A stretch of 64,000 nucleotides of DNA, from NCBI RefSeq assembly GCF_947503855.1, contig NZ_CANNFF010000001.1, forward strand, positions 186,001 to 250,000, written 5' to 3'. This document shows, piece by piece, positions 27,972-37,621 of the stretch. Position 1 is the stretch's first letter. The number at the start of each line of letters is the position of its first letter. A program made the translations under genes and the position numbers. The notes under the pieces are model-generated. The model had not been told where the DNA came from and made no database searches. It worked only from the letters and a program-made list of their open reading frames with translations. Origin of the DNA: an uncultured Polaribacter sp. (lineage in GTDB: Bacteria > Bacteroidota > Bacteroidia > Flavobacteriales > Flavobacteriaceae).

Positions 27972-29777
27972 TTATTTAACTTTATAATTATCTCTTAAGG
28001 TTCTCCTCATAATTTTATTAGATGCTGTTCTTGGCAACACATCAATCTTTAGCAAATCTGCAACTTTGAATAAAGGATTCAGTTCTGTTTTTGCAATTTT
28101 TTGGGCTGCTTTTAATCGATCTTCATCGTTATTTTGGTTTTTATTCTCTACATAAAACACCACTAATTTTGCAGGACCTCCATCTTCTGGAGCAGCTGCA
28201 ATGGCAGCAGATTCTAACACAAAATTTAATTGATTGATGGCCGCCTCTATTTGAGTAGCGCTTACTTTTATTCCGCCTAAATTCATAGCATCGTCTACGC
28301 GTCCTAAAATTTTAAAATAGCCGTTTTCTAATTGCCTTAACTCATCTCCATGCCTTCTTAAAACTTTTTGATGTTTAGGTGTGTCATCATAATATATTTT
28401 TTGATGATTTTTATTGAGCAACTCTGTAGAAAGTCCCATAATTGGCGGAATTAAAAAAACTTCTCCTTGCGTAGTTTCCTGATAATTTTCATCTAACAAA
28501 ACAAAATCGCTACCTAAAGCTTTGGTAGAAAAAGTACTTGGTATATTTTCTTGCACAACTGTGCTTGTTATGTAACCACCACCAATTTCTGTACCTCCAC
28601 AATACTCTATAACTGGTTTGTTGTTGGCCAGTTGCATTAAATAGTTCATTTCTGTAGGGTTAGAAACCTCTCCTGTAGAACTATAGTTTTTAATTGCATT
28701 CCAATTAAATGGCTCCATACAACCTGAATTTTTCCAATGTTTTACAATACTAGGTATTACCCCCAACATAGATACTTTTGCATTTTGAACAAATTCTCCA
28801 AAACCTGCACCTAAAGGCGCATCATAATACAAACCTATAGCTGCTTTATTTATTAAGGTTGCAAAAATTAACCAAGGTCCCATCATCCAACCTAAGTTGG
28901 TGGGCCAACAAACTACATCATTTTCTTGTATATTTTGATGATAGAAGCCGTCTGAAGCTGCCTTTATTGCTGTGGTATGATTCCAAGGAATTGCTTTAGG
29001 CTCTCCTGTTGTACCCGAAGAAAAAAGGATGGTTATACAATCTTGTGGTGATTGTTTTACAGAGGTAAAATTGGTGTTTTCTGAAAGAAAATCATCCCAA
29101 AAAACATCTTGATTTCTTAGTGAAATAACTGTTTCTTTTTGCGTTTTTATAACAACTATTTTATGGGTATTGGCGGTTACAACTTTTTCATATAAAGGAA
29201 ATATTTTACCAGCTCGCTCTAAAACATCTTGTGTAAAAACTACTTTTGGGTTTGTAATTTGTAATCGAACTTGAATTTCTTTTGGGGTAAAACTATCTAC
29301 AATTGTGGCTACCTTAACACCCGATTTTATGGCAGCTAAATAAATTGCTACACACTCAACTGACATTGGTAAATCTATTGCAATGGTATCCCCTTTTTTT
29401 ACTTGAATATTTTTAAAACTGTTGGCAATTTTATTTACAAGATTTTCTAGTTCTTTTTGTGTTACTTTTTGAACCTCTTTATTGGGTTTTTGAAACACAA
29501 TTGCAGTAGCATTATCTTGATTTTGAAAACAAGAATCTATGATGTTTAATTGAGCACCAAACAACCATTTTGCTTTGGTTACTCCATCATCAATATTTAA
29601 AATTTTTTTAAACTTTTTATGTTGAATGATATGAAGATTTGCAACAGTTTCTTCCCAAAAAGTTTCTTTATGTGCAACAGACCACTCCCATAAATCTTTA
29701 TAATTGGTAAATTGATGTTTTTTCATCAACGTATCAATATTTGAGTTTATCGTTTTTTCTACTGTTGGTTGCCACAT
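27972..29777 (-). CDS. Acetoacetyl-CoA synthetase-like AMP-binding ligase
   Basis: A 601-residue adenylate-forming acyl-CoA ligase. The N-terminal ACAS-type region (YKDLWEWSVAHKETFWEETV) is followed by the ATP-binding P-loop ILFSSGTTGEPKAIPW (about residues 255-270), IEYCGGTEIGGGY, the hinge GRVDDAMNLGGIKVSATQIE and the C-terminal lysine motif LPRTASNKIMRRTLRD. The N-terminal part and overall layout fit acetoacetate-CoA ligase or a short-chain relative of acetyl-CoA synthetase. The substrate is inferred. It sits 12 nt after the PBP1A stop. Confidence 0.8.
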   Translation of the reverse strand: MWQPTVEKTINSNIDTLMKKHQFTNYKDLWEWSVAHKETFWEETVANLHIIQHKKFKKILNIDDGVTKAKWLFGAQLNIIDSCFQNQDNATAIVFQKPNKEVQKVTQKELENLVNKIANSFKNIQVKKGDTIAIDLPMSVECVAIYLAAIKSGVKVATIVDSFTPKEIQVRLQITNPKVVFTQDVLERAGKIFPLYEKVVTANTHKIVVIKTQKETVISLRNQDVFWDDFLSENTNFTSVKQSPQDCITILFSSGTTGEPKAIPWNHTTAIKAASDGFYHQNIQENDVVCWPTNLGWMMGPWLIFATLINKAAIGLYYDAPLGAGFGEFVQNAKVSMLGVIPSIVKHWKNSGCMEPFNWNAIKNYSSTGEVSNPTEMNYLMQLANNKPVIEYCGGTEIGGGYITSTVVQENIPSTFSTKALGSDFVLLDENYQETTQGEVFLIPPIMGLSTELLNKNHQKIYYDDTPKHQKVLRRHGDELRQLENGYFKILGRVDDAMNLGGIKVSATQIEAAINQLNFVLESAAIAAAPEDGGPAKLVVFYVENKNQNNDEDRLKAAQKIAKTELNPLFKVADLLKIDVLPRTASNKIMRRTLRDNYKVK

Positions 29778-29789
29778 AGATGAATGGTA

Positions 29790-32078
29790 TTAAAAATCTG
29801 TATCTTCTTCTGGAATTGTATCTATTTTGTCTTTCTCTTCTTCATCTGTTTTTTCATCACAATCTACTTTGATACTTAAATCTTCTGGTCTTTCAAAATC
29901 TTCTTTACTAATGTTTAAGCTTTTATCTGCATAACATTTTTTCATAAATAAAGCCCAAGAAGGTAAAGACATGGTTGCTCCTTGTCCATAACCAATTCCA
30001 GTGAAATGGGTTGATCTATCCTCTCCACCTGTCCAAACTCCTGTTGCCAAATTAGGCACAATTCCCATAAACCAACCATCTGACTGATTTTGTGTTGTAC
30101 CTGTTTTTCCTGCAATTTCGTTTTCAAAATTATAAGGAAAACCCGTAACTATTTTTGGAAAGGTAGTGTAAGGAGAACGTAATCTAACACCAGAACCAGA
30201 CTGTGTAACTCCTTTTAATAAATCGATAATTACATAAGCAGATTCTTCACTTAAAACCTCTTGAGTTTTTGGTGTAAATTGTTCTAAAACTGTTCCGTTT
30301 TTGTCTTCTATTCTAGTAATAATCATTGGGCTTACACGCAAACCACTATTGGCAAACGTAGCATAAGCACTTACCATTTCTAGTAAAGATAAATCTACAG
30401 CACCTAAAGCGATAGATGGTATAGCTTTAATCTCACTTTCTATACCGGCAGCTTTTGCCAAACGTACAACATTTGCTGGAGAAACCATATCTATTAATCT
30501 TGCAGACATCGTGTTTACAGAACTTGCTAAACCTTGTTTTAAAGTTAACATACCTCCATATTTTTCATTAGAATTTTTAGGCATCCATTCTTCTGGGATA
30601 CCATATTTTCCTTGTGGTATGGTGTAAGGTACATTTGGAAACTGATCACAAGGAGACATTTTTAACTGATTGATAGCTGTTGCATACACAAAAGGTTTAA
30701 AGGTAGAGCCTACTTGCCTTTTTTGTTGCTTTACAGCATCATATTTAAAATGTTTGTAATTTACACCACCTACCCAAGCTTTTATATGACCTGTTTGTGG
30801 CTCTATAGATAGTAAACCTGAACGTAAAAAGAATTTATAATATTTAATTGAATCGTTTGGAGACATGATGGTATCTAAATCTCCTTTGTAAGAAAACACT
30901 CGCATTGCTGTTTTCTTGTTAAATACTTGGTCTATGTATTTTTTAGATTTTCCTGCGTTTTTTAAACGTTTGTATCTGTCTGAATTTCTTTTGGCCCTTT
31001 CTAAAATACCTTTAATTTGACTTTTTTCGATGTCGTAAAAAGGCGCTGTTTTGTTTTTCTTTTGTTCTTTAAAAAAGAATTTTTGCAAGTTGGCCAAATG
31101 TTCATTTACAGCTTCTTCTGCATATTGTTGCATTCTAGAATCTAAGGTTACGTATATTTTTAAACCATCTCTAAAAATATCATATTCTTCTCCATTAGGT
31201 TTTGGATGCCTTTCTACCCACTTACGCATTACTTTTTGTAGATGACCTCTAAAATAAGTAGCATAACCATCACTATGGCTTTCTGGAGTAAAGTTAATTT
31301 TTAAGGGTAATTTTTGTAAAGAATCTTTTTCTTTTTTTGATAAAAATTCATTCTTGTACATTTGTGCAAAAACCACGTTTCTTCTTATCAACGATTTTCC
31401 TTTAGAAATTTCTCTATTAGGATTGTATTGTCTGGGGTTTTTTAACATTCCAACTAAAATAGCCGCTTCTTGCACATCTAAATCTTTGGCTTCTTTACCA
31501 AAATAAATTCTTGCTGCAGAGCGTATACCAGAGGCATTAAATAAAAAGCCTTGCGTATTTAAATACATAGCAATAATTTCTTGCTTTGTGTATTGGCGTT
31601 CTAATTTAATGGCAACAATCCACTCTTTTGATTTTTGTAATACTCTTTTAAAAATATTACTAGATGCTCTTTTGGTAAATAAATTTTTAGCTAATTGCTG
31701 CGTAATAGTACTTGCACCACCACTACCTGGTTTTAAAACAGCTCTTACAGTACCTCTAAAATCGATACCAGAATGTTCGTAAAAACGCTCGTCTTCTGTA
31801 GCAACCAAAGCATTTACTAAGTTTGTTGGCAACTCTTTAAAGTGTATAGGCGTTCTGTTTTCTTTAGCGTATTTACCAATGGTTTTACCATCTATAGAAA
31901 TTACTTCTGTAGCTAAGTTAGTTTGTGGGTTTTCTAATTCTTCAAAAGTTGGTAAAGCACCAAAACCACCTACTGAGGCAATAAAGAAAAGTAGTAAGAT
32001 AATTCCAAAACCGCCTAAAATAATTCCCCAAAACCATTTTACATATTTTTTATAGCTTGTTTTTTCTTTTTTTTTCAT
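29790..32078 (-). CDS. mrcA: Class A penicillin-binding protein 1A
   Basis: A 762-residue bifunctional peptidoglycan synthase anchored by one N-terminal helix (about 17-37). The glycosyltransferase-51 domain carries TEDERFYEHSGIDFRGTVRA and GGASTITQQLAKNLF. The transpeptidase domain has SxxK in GSTFKPFVYATAI, SxN in SSVNTMSAR and KTG in AGKTGTTQNQSDGWF. The C-terminus is acidic (EEKDKIDTIPEEDTDF). It lies downstream of gldH, the usual Flavobacteriia order. Confidence 0.95.
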   Translation of the reverse strand: MKKKEKTSYKKYVKWFWGIILGGFGIILLLFFIASVGGFGALPTFEELENPQTNLATEVISIDGKTIGKYAKENRTPIHFKELPTNLVNALVATEDERFYEHSGIDFRGTVRAVLKPGSGGASTITQQLAKNLFTKRASSNIFKRVLQKSKEWIVAIKLERQYTKQEIIAMYLNTQGFLFNASGIRSAARIYFGKEAKDLDVQEAAILVGMLKNPRQYNPNREISKGKSLIRRNVVFAQMYKNEFLSKKEKDSLQKLPLKINFTPESHSDGYATYFRGHLQKVMRKWVERHPKPNGEEYDIFRDGLKIYVTLDSRMQQYAEEAVNEHLANLQKFFFKEQKKNKTAPFYDIEKSQIKGILERAKRNSDRYKRLKNAGKSKKYIDQVFNKKTAMRVFSYKGDLDTIMSPNDSIKYYKFFLRSGLLSIEPQTGHIKAWVGGVNYKHFKYDAVKQQKRQVGSTFKPFVYATAINQLKMSPCDQFPNVPYTIPQGKYGIPEEWMPKNSNEKYGGMLTLKQGLASSVNTMSARLIDMVSPANVVRLAKAAGIESEIKAIPSIALGAVDLSLLEMVSAYATFANSGLRVSPMIITRIEDKNGTVLEQFTPKTQEVLSEESAYVIIDLLKGVTQSGSGVRLRSPYTTFPKIVTGFPYNFENEIAGKTGTTQNQSDGWFMGIVPNLATGVWTGGEDRSTHFTGIGYGQGATMSLPSWALFMKKCYADKSLNISKEDFERPEDLSIKVDCDEKTDEEEKDKIDTIPEEDTDF

Positions 32079-32092
32079 GATAAAAAATTGTT

Positions 32093-32109
32093 CTCAACAT
32101 GGTGTTGAG
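32093..32109 (-). terminator. Hairpin between gldH and the PBP1A gene
   Basis: CTCAACA and TGTTGAG form a 7-bp stem with a 3-nt loop; on the minus strand it is followed by AACAATTTTTT. It may be a partial terminator or attenuator just before the PBP1A start codon. Confidence 0.45.
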
Positions 32110-32140
32110 CTTTTATATATTGATATTTTCTATGTATGTT

Positions 32141-32641
32141 TTATTCGATTTTTTCGATACTAAAACCCACATCTTGTATGCCTTTTAAATTATTTAGTGG
32201 TTCTATTTCTCCGTTTTTTCTCATAGCTTGAAAAATCTCTACAGCATAACTACCCGATTTTGGAAAAACTTTACGTTCCTTATAAAATAGTTTATTTTCT
32301 TTAATTTCAGAAAAACCGCTTCCTAAATAAGCACCTTTTTCATCTGCCATTTTATATTGTAAAGTATCTACAACTTTTGTGCTATCTGGAAATTTTAAAA
32401 CCGTTATTAAGTATAAATTACTAAACTCGTAAGCACTATTATTGCGTATGTTTATAAATAAGTTTTTGGGCGATAGCGTATCTGTAATATTAAAATTAAA
32501 ACTTATTTTCTTTGATGCTTTCCAAGAACTATCTTTAAGGGTTTTATATTGACTAAATTCTACTTTATCATTACAGGAAATGTACATTGTGCACAACACA
32601 AAAAGTAAACAAAAAAGTTTATTTTTCTGAATCGTTTCCAT
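32141..32641 (-). CDS. gldH: Gliding motility lipoprotein GldH
   Basis: A 166-residue lipoprotein. The start is set at METIQKNKLFCLLFVLCTMY, giving a signal peptide that ends in the lipobox YISC; an in-frame ATG 21 nt upstream would only lengthen the polar N-terminus. The body (FNITDTLSPKNLFINIRNN, then KFPDSTKVVDTLQYKMAD) fits GldH, needed for Flavobacterium gliding. The gene order ricT, gldH, mrcA is the usual one. Its start lies inside ricT (23-nt overlap), implying coupled translation. Confidence 0.87.
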   Translation of the reverse strand: METIQKNKLFCLLFVLCTMYISCNDKVEFSQYKTLKDSSWKASKKISFNFNITDTLSPKNLFINIRNNSAYEFSNLYLITVLKFPDSTKVVDTLQYKMADEKGAYLGSGFSEIKENKLFYKERKVFPKSGSYAVEIFQAMRKNGEIEPLNNLKGIQDVGFSIEKIE

Positions 32642-33989
32642 TTTTTGGATTGTTATTTGCACGATTTCTGTTATTCTTTCTTCTTGGTTGATTTGTTTTT
32701 GTTATTTCGCCTGTTGGCTTGTTTTTAGTATTGTTTTGTTTTCTAGGATTTGGATTATTTTTATTTTGTTGTTTTGCCTGAGGTTTTCTCTTCGTATTTG
32801 TTTTTGGCGCTACTTTTGTAGCATCAGCTCCTACAGGTTTTTTCTTTTTTCTATTTCTATTATTTCTTCTACGTTTACTTGTTTTTGGAGCATCAAAACG
32901 TGTTAAACTATCTTGCCCAACTGCATCTTCAAAATCTACCTTTTCTGGAATTACCACATCAGATTCGTATTCTTCTAGCGTTGCAGACTTTTTGTTGTTT
33001 TTATTAAGTTCTATAATTTCTAAAACCTGTTCTAAAGTTAAACGAAACCATTTAAAACGCTCTTCTTTGTAGGTATACCAAAGGTGATTTTTAAAAATAT
33101 CCATCTTTACAAAAACAGCCTCTCCTTTTTCTGTTTTTAAAACAACATCTTGTTTAGGAAAGGATTTTAAGGCATCTAAATAGGTGTCTAACTCAAAATT
33201 TAAACAACATTTTAATTTACCACATTGCCCTGCTAATTTTAAGGGATTTAAAGATAATTGCTGATAACGTGCTGCAGATGTTGTTACTTTTCTAAAGTCT
33301 GTTAACCAGGTAGAACAACACAGCTCTCTACCACAAGAACCTACACCACCTAAACGTGCTGCTTCTTGTCTGGCACCCACTTGTTTCATTTCTACACGAA
33401 TAGAAAATGCGCTTGCCAAATCTCTAATCAACTGTCTAAAATCTACCCTAGATTCTGCTGTGTAGTAAAAAGTAGCCTTATTACCATCTCCTTGATATTC
33501 TACATCAGACAATTTCATTTGCAAACCTAAACGTCCTAAAATTTCTCTTCCTCTTCTTTGGGTTTCTTCTTCTTTAGCTCTTGCTTGTTGCCAAACATCA
33601 ATATCTCTTTGGCTTGCTTTTCGGTAAATTTTCTTTACATCTTCACTATCTTCGGTAATTTTGCGTTTTTTCATTTGCACTTTTACCAATTCTCCTGCCA
33701 AAGAAACTGTACCAATATCGTGCCCAGGATTTCCTTCTACAGCCACAATATCTCCCATTGTTATGGGTAAATTATCTACATTTTTATAAAAATGTTTTCT
33801 TCCGTTTTTAAAACGGACTTCAAAAATATTAAAACGCTCTTGCCCGCTAGGTAAGGTCATGTTAGACAACCAATCAAAAACGGCTAGTTTATTACTACCG
33901 CTTCCACAAGTTCCTGTGCCACAATTACCATTACTTTTACATCCTCTTGGTACTCCATTTTCTGTTGTACCACAACTTCCACATGCCAT
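32619..33989 (-). CDS. ricT: RicT / PSP1-domain protein with long basic tail
   Basis: A 456-residue protein. A Cys-rich N-terminus (CGSCGTTENG, CKSNGNCGTGTCGSG) is followed by the PSP1 domain, with AARLGGVGSCGRELCCSTWL and SLNPLKLAGQCGKLKCCLNFE near residues 210-255. In Bacillus the PSP1 protein YaaT/RicT helps control mRNA processing and signalling. The last 90 or so residues are a low-complexity Asn/Lys/Arg/Gln tail that looks RNA-binding or disordered. It heads the ricT-gldH-mrcA operon. Confidence 0.88.
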   Translation of the reverse strand: MACGSCGTTENGVPRGCKSNGNCGTGTCGSGSNKLAVFDWLSNMTLPSGQERFNIFEVRFKNGRKHFYKNVDNLPITMGDIVAVEGNPGHDIGTVSLAGELVKVQMKKRKITEDSEDVKKIYRKASQRDIDVWQQARAKEEETQRRGREILGRLGLQMKLSDVEYQGDGNKATFYYTAESRVDFRQLIRDLASAFSIRVEMKQVGARQEAARLGGVGSCGRELCCSTWLTDFRKVTTSAARYQQLSLNPLKLAGQCGKLKCCLNFELDTYLDALKSFPKQDVVLKTEKGEAVFVKMDIFKNHLWYTYKEERFKWFRLTLEQVLEIIELNKNNKKSATLEEYESDVVIPEKVDFEDAVGQDSLTRFDAPKTSKRRRNNRNRKKKKPVGADATKVAPKTNTKRKPQAKQQNKNNPNPRKQNNTKNKPTGEITKTNQPRRKNNRNRANNNPKNGNDSEK

Positions 33990-33994
33990 ATATA

Positions 33995-34022
33995 TTGTTA
34001 GTTTTTAGTTGTTAATTTTTAG
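33995..34022. repeat. 14-bp tandem repeat upstream of ricT
   Basis: TTGTTAGTTTTTAG and TTGTTAATTTTTAG lie head to tail with one mismatch, just upstream of the ricT start. Probably simple-sequence slippage in the leader or promoter. Confidence 0.6.
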
Positions 34023-34192
34023 TTGTTTGCAAACTTTTATAATAAGCTTACATACATAACTAAATAACGAACACCACAAACTTTTATTTAAATTGATTAC
34101 TAAATAGTTACAATAAAATTCACTTTTATTGCTTAACGAGTAAAGATATAAAATTTGATTGACCCATAAAATTTAATTTTTTGATAAAAAAA

Positions 34193-34212
34193 AGACCTCA
34201 AAAATGAGGTCT
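34193..34212 (-). terminator. Terminator after trhO
   Basis: AGACCTCA and TGAGGTCT pair perfectly around AAAA; on the minus strand TTTTTTTT follows. Confidence 0.9.
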
Positions 34213-34220
34213 CATAAAAT

Positions 34221-35252
34221 TTACTTCTTGAACTTTAGGACTTCACTTCTACCTTTTTTAAAGATTTTGTTGCTATTTCCTTTCCCTTTTCTGAGCTGTT
34301 TTTGCTCTTCAAAAGGTAAATGAATAATTTCTTGGCAATCTGTAGAGCAAGTATTTTCCATTTTTTCTGAGCATTCATCACACTGTATAAATAATAAATG
34401 ACAGGCTTCATTAGCACAATTGGTATGTGTATCACAGGGTTTTCCGCACTGATGACAATTGGAAATTATATCGTCTGTAATTTTTTCTGCTCTTCTGTGA
34501 TCAAATACAAAATTTTTACCAATAAATTTATTTTCTATGCCTTCTACATTTACTTGACGTGTGTATTCTATAATACCACCTTCTAACTGAAACACATTTT
34601 TAAAGCCTTTATGTTTGTAGTATGCTGATGCTTTTTCGCAACGAATTCCGCCAGTACAATACATCAATAAATTTTTATCTTCTTTGTTGTCTTTTAAATC
34701 TTCTTCTATAATATCTAAAGAATCTCTAAAAGTATCTACATCTGGAGTTATAGCTCCATCAAAATGCCCAATTTCACTCTCATAATGATTGCGCATATCT
34801 ACACAAACAGTATCAGGATTTGCCAACATTTCGTTAAACTCTTTTGCGTTTAAATGTACTCCTTTATTGGTTACATTAAACGTATCATCATTTAAACCAT
34901 CTGCCACAATTTTGTTTCTAACTTTTACTTTAAGTTTTAAAAACGACTTGTTATCTTGCTCTACAGCAATATTTAAACGAATATTTTTTAAAAAAGCAAT
35001 GTTGTCTAATTGCTTTTTTAACGCAAGCATATTTTCTGATGGAACGGATAGTTGCGCATTAATACCTTCGTAAGAAACATAAATTCTACCTAAGACATCT
35101 AAAGCATTCCATTCTAGAAAAAGTTTATCTCGTAATAATTGTGGGTTTTCTATCTTATGGTATTGATAAAAAGAAATTGTAAGACGGTCTTTACCAGCCT
35201 TATCTATTAATGCAGCGCGTTCTTTTGCGCTTAATTTATTGTACAGTTGCAT
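34221..35252 (-). CDS. trhO: tRNA uridine(34) hydroxylase TrhO (rhodanese family)
   Basis: A 343-residue rhodanese-like enzyme that hydroxylates U34 of tRNAs in an oxygen-dependent way. The start is set at MQLYNKLSAKERAALIDKAG, where family members begin. The longer ORF start at 35312 falls inside the -7 box at 35310-35317, so it cannot be used from that promoter. The active-site cysteine is in YCTGGIRCEKASAYY. The C-terminal region has a Cys-rich, probably zinc-binding segment (CHQCGKPCDTHTNC, CDECSEKMENTCSTDC). Confidence 0.9.
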   Translation of the reverse strand: MQLYNKLSAKERAALIDKAGKDRLTISFYQYHKIENPQLLRDKLFLEWNALDVLGRIYVSYEGINAQLSVPSENMLALKKQLDNIAFLKNIRLNIAVEQDNKSFLKLKVKVRNKIVADGLNDDTFNVTNKGVHLNAKEFNEMLANPDTVCVDMRNHYESEIGHFDGAITPDVDTFRDSLDIIEEDLKDNKEDKNLLMYCTGGIRCEKASAYYKHKGFKNVFQLEGGIIEYTRQVNVEGIENKFIGKNFVFDHRRAEKITDDIISNCHQCGKPCDTHTNCANEACHLLFIQCDECSEKMENTCSTDCQEIIHLPFEEQKQLRKGKGNSNKIFKKGRSEVLKFKK

Positions 35253-35309
35253 GCTATACCTTTTTTTAAGCTGAACTAGATTCAGGTTGTTATGAATAAA
35301 TAATTTTTG

Positions 35310-35317
35310 CAAATGTA
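35310..35317 (-). promoter_or_regulatory. -7 box of trhO
   Basis: The minus strand reads TACATTTG, a match to TAnnTTTG. It lies about 58 bp upstream of the chosen start codon. Confidence 0.45.
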
Positions 35318-35488
35318 GTTAAATATTAGAAACCAGATTCAACCTCTAAAAAAGGTTTTTAATTTATAAATTATATCAATTTGTTAAAATTTAAACATTA
35401 CAAATTATTTTGGTAAATATTTAATAAAAAAAAGGTTAGCATTAATTTTGTTAGCATCTTTGCAACATCAATAAAAAAATTTAAACTG

Positions 35489-36478
35489 ATGAAAATAGCA
35501 GTAGTTGGCGCAACTGGAATGGTTGGCACAGTAATGTTAAAAGTTTTAGAAGAACGTAATTTACCAATTACAGAATTAATTCCTGTAGCTTCAGAAAGAT
35601 CTGCAGGTAAAAAATTATCTTATAAAGGAAACAACTATACTGTTGTTACCTTAGAAGATGCAGTAAAAATGCAACCAGATGTGGCATTATTTTCTGCTGG
35701 TGGAGATACTTCTTTAGAATGGGCCCCAAAATTTGCAGCAGTAGGTACCACTGTTATAGATAATTCTTCTGCTTGGAGAATGGATCCAACCAAAAAATTG
35801 GTAGTGCCAGAAATTAATGGAGATGTTTTAACTGCCGAAGATAAAATTATTGCGAATCCAAACTGTTCTACAATTCAGTTAGTAATGGCTTTAGCGCCTT
35901 TACATACAAAATACAAAATGAAACGTGTGGTAATTTCTACTTATCAATCTGTTTCTGGAACAGGTGTAAAAGCAGTACAGCAATTAGATAATGAAGAAGC
36001 TGGTATTGATGGCGAAATGGCTTATCCACATAAAATTGGTAGAAACGCTTTACCTCATTGCGATATTTTCTTAGAAAATGGCTACACCAAAGAAGAAATG
36101 AAATTGGTAAAAGAACCAAAGAAAATTTTACGCGACGATTCTTTTTCGGTAACCGCAACTGCAGTTCGTATTCCTACAGCTGGCGGGCATTCTGAAGCTG
36201 TAAATGTACAGTTCGAAAATGATTTTGATCTGGCCAAAGTACGTCAGATTTTAAATAAAACTTCTGGAGTTATTGTAGAAGATGATTTAGCAAATAACGT
36301 GTACCCTATGCCTGTAAATGCTCACAATAAAGATGAGGTGTTTGTAGGGCGAATTAGACGTGACGAATCTCAAGAAAATACCTTAAATTTGTGGATAGTT
36401 GCTGACAACCTTAGAAAAGGTGCTGCAACAAATACTGTGCAAATTGCAGAGTATTTAATTGAGAAAAATTTAGTTTAA
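35489..36478 (+). CDS. asd: Aspartate-semialdehyde dehydrogenase
   Basis: A 329-residue NADPH enzyme that turns aspartyl phosphate into aspartate semialdehyde for lysine, threonine, methionine and diaminopimelate synthesis. The nucleotide-binding GATGMVG is at residues 8-14. The active-site Cys is in ANPNCSTIQ near residue 130; the substrate-binding stretch YQSVSGTGVKA and the late motif VRIPTAGGHSEAVN carry the catalytic His. Length is normal. A weak -7-like CATCTTTG lies at 35455-35462. It is followed 78 nt later by a reductase gene. Confidence 0.96.
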   Translation: MKIAVVGATGMVGTVMLKVLEERNLPITELIPVASERSAGKKLSYKGNNYTVVTLEDAVKMQPDVALFSAGGDTSLEWAPKFAAVGTTVIDNSSAWRMDPTKKLVVPEINGDVLTAEDKIIANPNCSTIQLVMALAPLHTKYKMKRVVISTYQSVSGTGVKAVQQLDNEEAGIDGEMAYPHKIGRNALPHCDIFLENGYTKEEMKLVKEPKKILRDDSFSVTATAVRIPTAGGHSEAVNVQFENDFDLAKVRQILNKTSGVIVEDDLANNVYPMPVNAHNKDEVFVGRIRRDESQENTLNLWIVADNLRKGAATNTVQIAEYLIEKNLV

Positions 36479-36556
36479 TTTTTAAGATTTCTCTCCAGTT
36501 TAGAAATTGCAATAAAGCCGAGAAATCTAAAAATTTACAAAAACAAAAAATATAAA

Positions 36557-37600
36557 ATGGCAACATTTCAAAACGTAACCATACAAGAAATAAAAACAGA
36601 AACCGCAAATGCGGTTTCTGTTGTTTTTAACATTCCTGAAAATCTAAAATCAGATTTTAATTTTACTGCAGGCCAATACATAACTCTACAAACAAAAATT
36701 AATAACCAAGAAATTAGAAGAGCTTACTCTATTTGTTCTACACCACAAAGTGGCGAAATTAGAGTAGCTGTAAAAGCTGTAGAAAACGGAACATTTTCTG
36801 TTTATGCAACTTCTAATTTAAAAGTAGGAGATGCTATAGAAATTTCTGCTCCAGAAGGTAGATTTCAACTAAAACCAAAAGCCAACAAAAACTATATTGC
36901 TTTTGCAGCTGGTTCTGGTATTACACCTATTTTATCTATGGTAAAAACGGTTTTAGAAAACCAACCAACAGCTACTTTTACATTGGTATATGGTAATAAA
37001 TCTATTGCAGATACTATTTTTTATGATGAATTATTGGCTTTAGATACTAAATACGATAACTTTAATTTAGAATTTGTTTGTAGTAGAGAACGTCAAGAAA
37101 ACATGTTATTTGGTAGAATAGACACTGCTTTTACCAACTTTTTTATCAAAAATAAATACAAAGACATTGCTTTTGATGCTGCTTTTTTATGTGGTCCAGA
37201 AGAAATGATACAAACAGTTTCTAATACTTTAAAAGAAGCTGGTTTTTCTGATGAAAATATTCATTTTGAATTATTTACAGTTACAGAAGATGAAAACGCA
37301 GTTTCTGAAATTAAAGAAGGTACCACAGAAATAACTGTCATATTAGATGATGAAGAAACTACCTTTACTATGTCTCAAACAGACAATGTTTTGGCAGCAA
37401 GTTTACGAAACGAATTAGACCCACCTTACTCTTGTCAAGGCGGAGTTTGTAGTTCTTGTTTAGCTAAAGTTACAGAAGGTAATGCAGTAATGACTAAGAA
37501 TTCTATTTTAACTGATGGCGAAGTTAAAGATGGTTTTGTGTTAACTTGTCAAGCACATCCAACCACTGCTAAATTAAAAATTGATTTTGATGATGTGTAA
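36557..37600 (+). CDS. PaaE-like ferredoxin reductase (FAD, NAD(P)H, 2Fe-2S)
   Basis: A 347-residue three-domain electron-transfer protein. The FAD-binding barrel has RRAYSICSTPQSG (about residues 54-66), the NAD(P) domain AFAAGSGITPILSMVK, and the C-terminal plant-type ferredoxin domain CQGGVCSSCLAKV with a later Cys in LTCQAHPTTAK. It resembles PaaE of the phenylacetyl-CoA epoxidase complex, but no paa oxygenase genes are in the window, so the partner is unknown. Confidence 0.88.
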   Translation: MATFQNVTIQEIKTETANAVSVVFNIPENLKSDFNFTAGQYITLQTKINNQEIRRAYSICSTPQSGEIRVAVKAVENGTFSVYATSNLKVGDAIEISAPEGRFQLKPKANKNYIAFAAGSGITPILSMVKTVLENQPTATFTLVYGNKSIADTIFYDELLALDTKYDNFNLEFVCSRERQENMLFGRIDTAFTNFFIKNKYKDIAFDAAFLCGPEEMIQTVSNTLKEAGFSDENIHFELFTVTEDENAVSEIKEGTTEITVILDDEETTFTMSQTDNVLAASLRNELDPPYSCQGGVCSSCLAKVTEGNAVMTKNSILTDGEVKDGFVLTCQAHPTTAKLKIDFDDV

Positions 37601-37621
37601 AATTCCGTATTTTTGTTAAAT

